DNA from: Haematococcus lacustris
Taxonomy: Eukaryota; Chlorophyta; Chlorophyceae; Chlamydomonadales; Haematococcaceae
Length of the DNA stretch: 64,000 nt
Reading direction: 5' to 3'
NCBI GenBank assembly: GCA_030144725.1
Contig: JASKMD010000012.1
Span: forward strand, 6,000,498-6,064,497
The translations under genes were made by a program, and so were the position numbers. The notes below the pieces were generated by a model that saw only the letters and a program-made list of their open reading frames with translations, was not told where the DNA came from and did not search any database. Positions within the stretch are counted from its first letter, which is position 1, and every line of letters starts with the position of its first letter. Shown here in pieces: positions 24,206-33,720 of this stretch.

Positions 24206-24659
24206 CGGGGGCCATGCGGCCATATGAGCACTTGTGCTCAGCGCGGCACGTGGTAGTGTGCGTAAGTCCACCTGGTGAAGTGTGCTGGCAGTCCCCACCG
24301 AGCCTGTTCAATTCCTAAAGCGACGATGTGTATGAGGTTGGGCTCTAAATAGAATAGCTCTGACATGTCACGTTGGCTTCCCGGGCTTGCGGAGCTTCTC
24401 AGTGGGCTTTTGATGCTTCATGCACACTAGACGTCCCGGCAGCTTTGCCCATTAGCACCATGGCCATCAAGCTGATCATCACTGACACGCTCACAAATCA
24501 AAAGGGAGAGAACGGTATATAATAGGTATATATATATGGCAGCCTTTGCGGCCACCTTCATGGCTTGTCACTGACAGGAACAACGACTACCGTTCGAACC
24601 TCTCACACTCATGCAGCATGCATGCAAACCTCCTAGCTCCTCAGCTACTTGCTGTGTGG
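24206..24659. other. Spacer between the RAP gene and the macro-array
   Basis: No gene recognised. It holds the 3' UTR of the RAP gene and an AT-rich run (TATATAATAGGTATATATATATGG at about 24517-24540). Confidence 0.4.
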
Positions 24660-25084
24660 CCAGCATGTCTACAAGATGCTTAAACATTGACCGTCGGTCG
24701 TCTCAGGGCGCTATTCCAATGGGGCGAGGCGAGGCGAGGCTCCATGTGGCTGCATGTGAAACCCTTCAGTTCAGTAGTGAAACCCTTCAGCCTGGCAGCA
24801 GCTGACCAGCAGCCACAAGTACTCATGTGTAATGTCATGGGAAGGCGGTGGACTTAGCCCTGGTCCTGGCCTTGGCAACCCTTGGTGTGCTGCTTGCCTG
24901 GTGTGTGGTCAGTCCTAAACTAAGGGCAGCATTTACACCATGACTCACCGATTGCTCTACCATATTCACTCGACATCACATTACGAGCATGCTGCATTGT
25001 ACAACCCTGCACTGATGCTCCTACACTCTTTAGCAGCATCAGTATGACGTCAGCCCGTGTATCAGCCCATACCATCAGCATGCC

Positions 25085-26397
25085 TCACACATCACAGCAC
25101 ATCTCAATGGCTCCGCCATCGATCTTCCGCCATGCCACCAGGTCCAGGTTCACCACCTCCGCTAGTTGCAGGGGGACCATGATCACCGGCTGCCCCTCAT
25201 CATTGCAATCCACCCGGGTTTGCGTCCTGCCCTCCATCAGCATCCCACTGACTGACACACGCAGGCTGGTGGTGAACGGCATCTGCCGCCCGCCAAACAG
25301 GCTGGCATACTGAGCCCAGGTGAGCCGGCAGTCTCGGTGCGCGAAGCTCGGCCTTGCTCTGGGCGCGCGTGTTTGACCGCCAGGCTGCTCTAACGTGCTC
25401 ATGGAGATCTGCCCAGGGGCTGACTGCAGGCTGCTCCCTGAAGGCTGGGGTTGTGGCTGGGCCAAGGGCTGGGGCTGCGGTTGGGCCAAGGGCTGGGCCT
25501 GTGCCACGCTTGGTTGGAGTTGGGGCTGTGGCAGTACCTGGACGTGAGGTTGAGGGAGGTCGACCCTGATGGTGGGGTGGCCACCTTGATTGCTATGCCG
25601 CTTTCCTGGCACGCTGTGTGTGGGAGAGGGCAGCAGCTCCTGTGCCACTGCTGCCAGGCAGCCCCCACTCAGCATGTTCAGCTCCAGGAGCAGCCTTTTG
25701 ATGTCCCCCTTCTTCGCTGCCTACATGTGTATCACCACATGCAAGTGATGATCAGCATGTAAGCGTGCAAATGGTGATGCAAGTGATGATGGGTGACACT
25801 GCATGCAAGTGATGATCAGCTTGTGAGCGTGTGAGTGATGAGCAGCTTGATGGCCACGGTGGCCAGATGTCGGACAATTTGGAGGATTGTAGACAAAGGC
25901 TCTGCAAGACCTGCGCTAGGGTCGCCAGTCACCACACCACACCCACTGTGTACTGCCACTGGCCAACACCTCACCTGCAGCAACTCCTTGCAAGCATGGA
26001 CGACGCTTAGCTCCATGCCATCGGCTGGTTGCGGGTTGGATAGACAGTTAGGTATGAAGCTGCCAAAAAACTGCTTGCAGCATGCGTCTCGCAGTTTTGG
26101 GATGGAGGCATGCCATCTGGGGCCAAGATGGAGCATGGTGTCAAATAGGGTGTCCAGAAGCTCGAAGATGGCATCCTCCGCACACGAATGCTTTTGGCGA
26201 CCATGGCGTAGTGATAGCTGCAGCTGGACTCCCTGCAGCACCTCTGCCAGGCTGTCCGCCTGCAACAGCAACTTGGCTATGGGTCGAGGAAGGGTGAGGT
26301 GGCTGGAGTGCTGCCTTGTTGCAACCTTTGACACAACACGGATGCTGTCTGGCAGAGGCGGCAATCCTGATGAACATGAGCAGTGGTGAAGGAACAC
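25085..26397 (-). CDS. Unknown two-exon gene of the macro-unit, copy 1
   Basis: On -, exon about 26366-25975 (LPPLPDSIRVVSKVATRQHS, LLLQADSLAEVLQGVQLQLS, FELLDTLFDTMLHLGPRWHA, SVVHACKELLQ) ends at a CAG/GTGAGG donor. The next exon 25720-25085 begins in phase after a TAG acceptor with AAKKGDIKRLLLELNMLSGG. A Q/P/L/A repeat (QPLAQPQPQP) comes next, then LTWAQYASLFGGRQMPFTTS and QTRVDCNDEGQPVIMVPL, with a stop at 25085. Frame and splice sites are kept in units 1-3, suggesting selection or recent spread. I do not recognise the family; upstream exons were not found. It may be an accessory gene of the mobile unit. Confidence 0.55.
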
Positions 26398-26781
26398 CTA
26401 GTTTTCCTTATGTGTTTTACAGTCTGTGGCGGGGCAGCAATGAGCAGGCTATGTGCTTAGGCTGGGCACACCTGCCGGCTCAAATGGAGGCCCTAGTGAG
26501 GGACAAGGGGGCTGGGCACACCTGCCAGGCGTCAGCCGATGACCTGACGGACTCCAGGCTGTGTATGGATTAGGCGTGAAATCAGGCTCCCTTGCCCAGT
26601 GAAATCCGAGCGAAGTTGAGGTCGGAACTTATAGGCTGATTCCAATGCAAGTCGTCAGTGTTTCGCGTTCAAGTCGCTGCCTGTACATACCCTGTATCAC
26701 GCGTGCAAGTGGCCTGCGTGTGAGCGGCCCACCAACGACAATCACAGTTGATACGCGAGTGATGCGCGATGAGCACGGGTG

Positions 26782-26970
26782 ATGGACCGGCGAAGAAGAC
26801 GAGGCAAGAAAAAGTATGAGCTGCAAGACCGGAAGCAAAAGGAGCGGCAGCAGCAATACTCCTTGGAAGCATCATTTGCACTGGCAAAGCATGTAGCATG
26901 GAAGGTGGTTGCATGGAGGGTGGTTGCCTCAAAGGAAAACCAAGCACTCCTGGGTTCACACCTAGGTTAG
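26782..26970 (+). CDS. Short basic ORF of the macro-unit, copy 1
   Basis: Starts at an ATG with MDRRRRRGKKKYELQDRKQK, a strongly basic N-terminus that would serve as a nuclear localisation or nucleic-acid-binding tail, followed by a helix-like SLEASFALAKHVAWKVV. The same frame is kept in units 2, 3 and 4. It may be the first exon of the Fanzor-like gene whose next exon lies 390 bp downstream, but no clean donor shows this. Confidence 0.4.
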   Translation: MDRRRRRGKKKYELQDRKQKERQQQYSLEASFALAKHVAWKVVAWRVVASKENQALLGSHLG

Positions 26971-27353
26971 GGACACAGTATCAGTAGTAACTACCTATGG
27001 TGTAGAATTGTCTCACCAGGATAGGGATACAGGGTTCTGGCCAAGAAGGCAGCAGATGCAGATGCGGATGCTGATGCGGATGTCCAGCCATTGGCCCAGA
27101 CCTGCTGGGCCATGAGCTGCAAGGACTCGCAAGAAGGCAAGAAGGCAGCTACAGCTTCGGGCGGCCCGGGCAGCTACAGCAGGTAGGGCAGCAATGAGCA
27201 GGCTATGTGCTTATGCACACCTGTGTAGGTGTGTATTGGCTCTGGTGTGTTAATTATGTAGTGGACATCACTTCCGCCCCACCCCAGTTGCCGGCACTCC
27301 GGTTGGATGGCGGTCTGATGCACCACAGGGCTTCGTAGGGCGTCAGCTCACAG

Positions 27354-27754
27354 CCGCCAGCGACATCAACCCTACCACCTGCAATGCTATCGGGGTGGAT
27401 TCAAGCGTCACCCAGGCCATCAAGGCAGGGCACGCAGAGCACGACCTAGCCACACGTCAGGTGCTGAGGCAGTGGGAGTGGGAGCTAAGCAAGGGGCAGC
27501 TGAAGCATAACAGCGGGCTTAACAAAGCCAAGCAGGACACAGCCCGTTGGTCAGCTGCCATCCAGCCAAAGCAGCAGCAGCTTGCAGCTGCCACCCCAGC
27601 TGGCACCACCCTGGACGGCCTACAGGCCCACATCCTGGCCCTCAAGGCCACATGGGACGCGCTGTGGGAGGAGTACCTCAAGCCACGCTGGCGCCGGCAG
27701 CGGTTGGGGCTGCACCATGCTCGAGAGCGCGTCATTGAGGGCTTCTGCAAGAAG
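27354..27754 (+). pseudogene. Fanzor-like N-terminal exon, unit 1
   Basis: The exon after a CACAG acceptor encodes SVTQAIKAGHAEHDLATRQV, KGQLKHNSGLNKAKQDTARW, AAATPAGTTLDGLQAHILAL and WDALWEEYLKPRWRRQRLGL, ending in EGFCKK at a GTATGA donor. It aligns with the N-terminal exon of Fanzor A: AAATPAGTTL/AAASSAGTSL, W-D-x-(L/V)-W-E-x-Y, RQRLGLHHARER/RQRLRLYGAQDR, F-(C/F)-KK at the donor. No RuvC exons follow in the unit; the intron opens directly into the CCCTGA array. So it is an orphan exon, possibly still transcribed. Confidence 0.6.
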
Positions 27755-27757
27755 GTA

Positions 27758-28415
27758 TGACCTGATACCTGACCCTCACCCTGATCCTGACCCTGACCCT
27801 GACCCTGACCCTGACCCTGACCCTGACCCTGACCCTGACCCTGACCCTGACCCTGACCCGCACCCCCACTCTGCTGACCCTGACCCTGACCCTGACCCTG
27901 ACCCTGACCCTGACCCTGACCCTGACCCTGACCCTGACCCTGACCCTGACCCTGACCCTGACCCTGACCCTGACCCTGACCCTGACCCTGACCCTGACCC
28001 TGACCCTGACCCTGACCCTGACCCTGACCCTGACCCTGACCCTGACCCTGACCCTGACCCTGACCCTGACCCTGACCCTGACCCTGACCCTGACCCTGAC
28101 CCTGACCCTGACCCTGACCCTGACCCTGACCCTGACCCTGACCCTGACCCTGACCCTGACCCTGACCCTGACCCTGACCCTGACCCTGACCCTGACCCTG
28201 ACCCTGACCCTGACCCTGACCCTGACCCTGACCCTGACCCTGACCCTGACCCTGACCCTGACCCTGACCCTGACCCTGACCCTGACCCTGACCCTGACCC
28301 TGACCCTGACCCTGACCCTGACCCTGACCCTGACCCTGACCCTGACCCTGACCCTGACCCTGACCCTGACCCTGACCCTGACCCTGACCCTGACCCTGAC
28401 CCAACCCGACCCGAC
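27758..28415. repeat. (CCCTGA)n array 1 (TCAGGG on the other strand)
   Basis: About 100 copies of the hexamer, with one interruption near 27857-27880 (CGCACCCCCACTCTGCTGA) that recurs in arrays 3 and 4. It ends in CCCAACCCGACCCGACCC. The hexamer differs from TTAGGG by one base. Long DPDPDP and GQGQGQ frames across it are artefacts. Confidence 0.95.
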
Positions 28416-28865
28416 CCTTTCCTTTTTGGCTAGGGCTTGGGGCTAAGGCGGCACTGTCAACATGCAGTAAAGCAAGCTGGCACAGTTGGAATGGAGCCCA
28501 TAACCGGTGCAGTTGGCCGCACACCTGCTGGATGTTTGGGGTACTCCAACCCCCTCAATAGGCTGTGCGGGCCACTGCAGCCATATAGCACAGCTCCTCT
28601 GCACAGCGCCTCTGGCTTTTCTCCCCACACTGCACAGCACACGCTGAGCTGCACCGTGTGCCGGGGCGATGTCAGGGGTATGTCCTGGCCCTAGAAACCC
28701 TTGGTGTGCTGCTTGGCTCTGACTTGACAAGATGTTTAAACATTGACCGTCGGTCGTCTCATGTGGTGTGTGGTGTGAGGTGTGAGGTGTGTGGTCAGGC
28801 AAGCAAAACTCCTCGCCTTTGCACACGAGCTGCCCAGCGTAGTTATTGAGTCTAGCTGGAGACAG

Positions 28866-29395
28866 GTTTGAGGTGTGTGGTCAGTCCCAAACTCAGGGCA
28901 GCATTTACACCATGGCTTACCGATTGCTCTACCATTCACTAGACATTATTTCACGAGCATGCTGCATTGTACAACCTGCACTGCTGCTCCTACACTCTTT
29001 GGCAGCATCAGTATGACATCAGCCCACGCATCAGCCCATACCATCAGCATGCCTCGCACATCACAGCACATCTCAATGGCTCCATTATCAAATCTTCCGC
29101 CATGCCACCAGGTCCAGGTTCACCACCTCCGCTAGTTCCAGGGGGACCATGATCACCGGTTTGAGGTTTGAGGTTACCGGTTTGAGGTTTGCGGTGTTCG
29201 GTGGTCAGTCCCAAACTCAGGGCAGCAGTTACACCATGACTTACCGATTGCTCTGCCATTCACTGGACATCATATCACGAGCATGCTGCATCGTTCATCA
29301 CAGCACATCTCAATGGCTCCATCATCAATCTTCCGCCATGCCACCAGGTCCAGGTTCACCACCTCCGCTAGTGGCACAGGGACCATGATTACCGG
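28866..29395. repeat. Internal tandem duplication in unit 2 (also in unit 3)
   Basis: The block GTCAGTCCCAAACTCAGGGC ... CACCACCTCCGCTAGT occurs twice in a row, separated by a GGTTTGAGGTTTGAGGTTACC junction. Both copies include the last exon end of the - strand gene. The same arrangement is at 36942-37471 in unit 3 but not in units 1 or 4, so units 2 and 3 share a more recent ancestor. Confidence 0.85.
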
Positions 29396-30593
29396 CTGCC
29401 CCTCATCATTGCAATCCACCCGGGTTTGCGTCCTTTCCTTCAACAGCATCCCACTCACTGACACACGCAGGCTGGTGGTGAACGGCATTTGCCGCCCGCC
29501 AAACAGGCTGGCATACTGAGCCCAGGTGAGCCGGCAGTCTCGGTGCGCGAAGCTCGGCCTTGCTCTGGGCGCGCGTGTTTGACCGCCAGGCTGCTCTAAC
29601 GTGCTCATGGAGATCTGCCCAGGGGCTGACTGCAGGCTGCTCCCTGAAGGCTGGGGTTGTGGCTGGGCCAAGGGCTGGGGCTGCGGTTGGGCCAAGGGCT
29701 GGGCCTGTGCCACGCTTGGTTGGAGTTGGGGCTGTGGCAGTACCTGGACGTGAGGTTGAGGGAGGTCGACCCTGATGGTGGGGTGGCCACCTTGATTGCT
29801 GTGCCCCTTTCCTGGCACGCTGTGTGTGGGAGAGGGCAGCAGCTCCTGTGCCACTGCTGCCAGGCAGCCCCCACTCAGCATGTTCAGCTCCAGGAGCAGC
29901 CTTTTGATGTCCCCCTTCTTCGCTGCCTACATGTGTATCACCACATGCAAGCATGCAAGCGTGCAAATGGTGATGCAAGTGATGATGGGTGACACTGCAT
30001 GCAAGTGATGATCAGCTTGTGAGCGTGTGAGTGATGATGAGCTTGATGGCCACGGTGGCCAGATGTCGGACAACTTGGAGGACTGTGGACAAAGGCTCTG
30101 CAAGACCTGCGCTAGGGACGCCAGTCACCACACCACACCCACTGTGCACTGCCACGGGCCAAGACCTCACCTGCAGCAACTCCTTGCAAGCATGGACGAC
30201 GCTTAGCTCCATGCCATCGGCTGGTTGCTGGTTGGATAGACAGTTAGGTATGAAGCTGCCAAAAAACTGCTTGCAGCATGCGTCTCGCAGTTTTGGGATG
30301 GAGGCATGCCATCTGGGGCCAAGCTGAAGCATGGTGTCAAAGAGGGTGTCCAGAAGCTCGAAGATGGCATCCTCCGCACACGAATGCTTTTGGCGACCAT
30401 GGCGTAGTGATAGCTGCAGCTGGACTCCCTGCAGCACCTCTGCCAGGCTGTCCGCCTGCAACAGCAACTTGACTATGGGTCGAGGAAGGGTGAGGTGGCT
30501 GGAGTGCTGCCTTGTTGCAACCTTTGACACAACACGGATGCTGTCTGGCAGAGGCGGCAATCCTGATGAACATGAGCAGTGGTGAAGGAACAC
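29284..30593 (-). CDS. Unknown two-exon gene of the macro-unit, copy 2
   Basis: Same organisation as copy 1: donor CTGCAG/GTGAGG, acceptor ATGTAG, C-terminal exon with the Q/P/L/A repeat and MPFTTSLRVSVSG. It differs by substitutions such as LMEGRTQT to LLKERTQT and by a C-terminal extension past the copy 1 stop caused by the internal duplication. The open frame is intact. Confidence 0.5.
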
Positions 30594-30977
30594 CTAGTTT
30601 TCCTTATGTGTTTTACAGTCTGTGGCGGGGCAGCAATGAGCAGGCTATGTGCTTAGGCTGGGCACACCTGCCGGCTCAAATGGAGGCCCTAGTGAGGGAC
30701 AAGGGGGCTGGGCACACCTGCCAGGCGTCAGCCGATGACCTGGTGGACTCAAGGCTGTGTATGGATTAGGCGTGAAATCAGGCTCCCTTGCCCAGTGAAA
30801 TCCGAGCGAAGTTGAGGTCGGAACTTATAGGCTGATTCCAATGCAAGTCGTCAGTGTTTCGCGTTCAAGTCGCTGCCTGTACATACCCTGAATCACGCGT
30901 GCAAGTGGCCTGCGTGTGAGCGGCCCACCAACGACAATCACAGTTGATACGCGAGTGATGCGCGATGAGCACGGGTG

Positions 30978-31166
30978 ATGGACCGGCGAAGAAGACGAGG
31001 CAAGAAAAAGTATGAGCTGCAAGACCGGAAGCAAAAGGAGCGGCAGCAGCAATACTCCTTGGAAGCAGCATTTGCACTGGCAAAGCATGTAGCATGGAAG
31101 GTGGTTGCATGGAGGGTGGTTGCCTCAAAGGAAAACCAAGCACTCCTGGGTTCACACCTAGGTTAG
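30978..31166 (+). CDS. Short basic ORF of the macro-unit, copy 2
   Basis: Identical in length to copy 1 and nearly identical in sequence (SLEAAFALAK instead of SLEASFALAK). Preserved frame, unknown function. Confidence 0.4.
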   Translation: MDRRRRRGKKKYELQDRKQKERQQQYSLEAAFALAKHVAWKVVAWRVVASKENQALLGSHLG

Positions 31167-31549
31167 GGACACAGTATCAGTAGTAACTACCTATGGTGTA
31201 GAGTTGTCTCACCAGGATAGGGATACAAGGTTCTGGCCAAGAAGGCAGCAGATGCAGATGCGGATGCTGATGCGGATGTCCAGCCATTGGCCCAGACCTG
31301 CTGGGCCATGAGCTGCAAGGACTCGCAAGGAGGCAAGAAGGCAGCTACAGCTTCGGGCGGCCCGGGCAGCTACAGCAGGTAGGGCAGCAATGAGCAGGCT
31401 ATGTGCTTATGCACACCTGTGTAGGTGTGTATTGGCTCTGGTGTGTTAATTATGTAGTGGACATCACTTCCGCCCCACCCCAGTTGCCGGCACTCCGGTT
31501 GGATGGCGGTCTGATGCACCACAGGGCTTCGTAGGGCGTCAGCTCACAG

Positions 31550-31950
31550 CCACCAGCGACATCAACCCTACCACCTGCAATGCTATCGGGGTGGATTCAA
31601 GCGTCACCCAGGCCATCAAGGCAGGGCACGCAGAGCACGACCTAGCCACACGTCAGGTGCTGAGGCAGTGGGAGTGGGAGCTAAGCAAGGGGCAGCTGAA
31701 GCATAACAGCGGGCTTAACAAAGCCAAGCAGGACACAGCCCGTTGGTCAGCTGCCATCCAGCCAAAGCAGCAGCAGCTTGCAGCTGCCACCCCAGCTGGC
31801 ACCACCCTGGACGGCCTACAGGCCCACATCCTGGCCCTCAAGGCCACATGGGACGCGCTGTGGGAGGAGTACCTCAAGCCACGCTGGCGCCGGCAGCGGT
31901 TGGGGCTGCACCATGCTCGAGAGCGCGTCATTGAGGGCTTCTGCAAGAAG
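31550..31950 (+). pseudogene. Fanzor-like N-terminal exon, unit 2
   Basis: Same exon as in unit 1, with the same acceptor, the same EGFCKK/GTATGA donor and an intact frame. The following intron is CCCTGA array 2. No nuclease-core exon is present downstream. Confidence 0.6.
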
Positions 31951-31953
31951 GTA

Positions 31954-32053
31954 TGACCTGATACCTGACCCTGACCCTGACCCTGACCCTGACCCTGACC
32001 CTGACCCTGACCCTGACCCTGACCCTGACCCTGACCCTGACCCTGACCCTGAC
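31954..32053. repeat. (CCCTGA)n array 2, left half
   Basis: About 15 copies. The array is split by a 1.22 kb TIR element and resumes at 33278 in phase, so the two halves were one array before the insertion. Confidence 0.9.
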
Positions 32054-33277
32054 TCAGGCGCCCCCAACATGGGGTTGGTAATATGCATGCAAGTACTCCC
32101 TCAATACTGCATCGTTTTCGATAGCGTTTGGCACATTGGTAGCTGCAAATGAATGCGCGTCATCTGACCATCAGCGCACGACAATGGAGTCTTTGCTCGC
32201 GTACTGCCACATGTGCCCGCGAACAAACCACAGCGGCGAGACGGGTATCCTTGGGACGGTGAGCCACATCCCTGTGGCGCCATCTATCTGGCGTAGTGAG
32301 CTGTTTGTGCACAAATGGAATGTCCGGCAAACACCCATCGCGATGCCTGCCGGGCGTGCAGGGAACTTAGACGGGGTGAATGAAACATAATAGATGTGCT
32401 CACTTCCGCCGAATACACCATTTGGGTCGCCGCACACTAAGGTATCACCGGCTTGGAACCCCCCTCCTCCACTGTGTCCTCCACTGTGTTGCACCCGTTG
32501 CACCCAAAGGAAAACGGCCACAAAATGTTTGTTCTTGACCCCTTGGCGCATTTACTAGAACAAACCGCACGTTAAACAGCCCAAGCCTCTATCAGTTTGA
32601 CATCTTCAAAGTGACATCATGTTCTCCAAGCAGAATCAAGGCCACGGGGCTGTGGGGTGGCAGTTGAGCTATGAAACTTTGCACGCAGGTGGATGGGATG
32701 TAGGGGAGTGTAACTCTCAGAGGAGCCGAGTCCAAACTCGGTCATGGTGTGGAGTTGTGTGTCTGACTGCATGGCCCCGGTCCTGAGATCGGCTAAGGGA
32801 GTTGGGGGTCACAGACCAAAGTGAGCTTTTGCCATATCTGAGTATGAGGGTGTGTAACAATGTCTAAAAGGAGCCTAACCTAGTAAGTAACATGCTGTAA
32901 GTCGAGATGGTCGAGCTGTGGCATTGCCCTCCAGGTATGGGGAGGAGGTGGGCTCAGTGCCACATCGCCGCAACCGCTTTTCGATCCGACTGCTGCCGCC
33001 GATGCGCATGCTCGTGTAGAGCAACCTAAGCGGCGCGGGTGGTCGCAGCGATGACTGCAACCCCGAACCGGCTCAAATTTAAATTACTAACTTTGATGCT
33101 TTGCTGTGCACGGCCTACTGACTGGATAATGATTCTGGATGGGTGAAAGGTAGCTGGCTGTGTTGGCTACATACTGAGCCAGCTAGCATTAAATTTGGCG
33201 CAGCGAGTGCAGAGTTACAGCCATCCTACTACCAGGGGTCGGTTTACTGCCATTTTTTGAATGTTGGGGGCGCCTGA
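32054..33277. mobile_element. 1.22 kb TIR element inserted in CCCTGA array 2
   Basis: Ends TCAGGCGCCCCCAACAT (32054-32070) and its exact reverse complement (33261-33277). Flanks CCCTGAC on both sides fit a 7 bp target duplication, but the repetitive target makes the length ambiguous (1, 7 or 13 are all possible). One frame on - (32551-32171) is open for 126 residues; the rest (about 32560-33240) shows no gene. A related terminus, CCAACCCCATGTTGGG, lies at about 54318-54338. Superfamily not assigned. Confidence 0.7.
32171..32551 (-). CDS. Unknown ORF within the 1.22 kb TIR element
   Basis: A 126-residue frame on - with non-repetitive, protein-like composition (GDTLVCGDPNGVFGGSEHIY, FPARPAGIAMGVCRTFHLCT, TGMWLTVPRIPVSPLWFVRG). 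It is not a simple-repeat shadow. No family recognised, and no splice partners found. It could be a captured host exon or a decayed piece of the element's own gene. Confidence 0.35.
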   Translation of the reverse strand: MRQGVKNKHFVAVFLWVQRVQHSGGHSGGGGFQAGDTLVCGDPNGVFGGSEHIYYVSFTPSKFPARPAGIAMGVCRTFHLCTNSSLRQIDGATGMWLTVPRIPVSPLWFVRGHMWQYASKDSIVVR

Positions 33278-33630
33278 CCCTGACCCTGACCCTGACCCTG
33301 ACCCTGACCCTGACCCTGACCCTGACCCTGACCCTGACCCTGACCCTGACCCTGACCCTGACCCTGACCCTGACCCTGACCCTGACCCTGACCCTGACCC
33401 TGACCCTGACCCTGACCCTGACCCTGACCCTGACCCTGACCCTGACCCTGACCCTGACCCTGACCCTGACCCTGACCCTGACCCTGACCCTGACCCTGAC
33501 CCTGACCCTGACCCTGACCCTGACCCTGACCCTGACCCTGACCCTGACCCTGACCCTGACCCTGACCCTGACCCTGACCCTGACCCTGACCCTGACCCTG
33601 ACCCTGACCCTGACCCAACCCGACCCGACC
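33278..33630. repeat. (CCCTGA)n array 2, right half
   Basis: About 56 copies ending in CCCAACCCGACCCGACCC, as in array 1, then the unit 3 start sequence. Confidence 0.9.
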
Positions 33631-33720
33631 CTTTCCTTTTTGGCTAGGGCTTGGGGCTAAGGCGGCACTGTCAACATGCAGTAAAGCAAGCTGGCACAGT
33701 TGGAATGGAGCCCATAACCG

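Larger units (their letters stand above)
24660..27757 (+). repeat. Macro-repeat unit 1 (5' part incomplete)
   Basis: First member of a head-to-tail array. It opens with diverged pieces of the unit 5' region (ATTGACCGTCGGTCGTCTCA at 24687, ACCCTTGGTGTGCTGCTT at about 24879). From about 24908 it follows the other units closely to the end of the Fanzor-like exon (27754), after which the CCCTGA array starts. It lacks the ~300 bp internal duplication of units 2 and 3. Confidence 0.85.
28416..31953 (+). repeat. Macro-repeat unit 2 (most complete, no foreign insertion)
   Basis: The reference copy of the unit. Order: conserved 5' region with TTTCCTTTTTGGCTAGGG and the LRR-like piece (28816-28865); an internal ~280 bp tandem duplication (28866-29160 and 29160-29395); the two-exon gene on -; the basic ORF; the Fanzor-like exon; then array 2. 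It is offset from unit 1 by exactly 4196 bp over the right half and is nearly identical there, which points to recent amplification. Confidence 0.9.

Noticed and set aside
27457..28524. Long DPDPDP (+) and GQGQGQ (-) frames over the CCCTGA arrays, also at 33.2-33.6, 42.6 and 54.3-54.8 kb
   Set aside because: Pure by-products of the hexamer; the array starts right after a splice donor and one + frame of CCCTGA is all stops.
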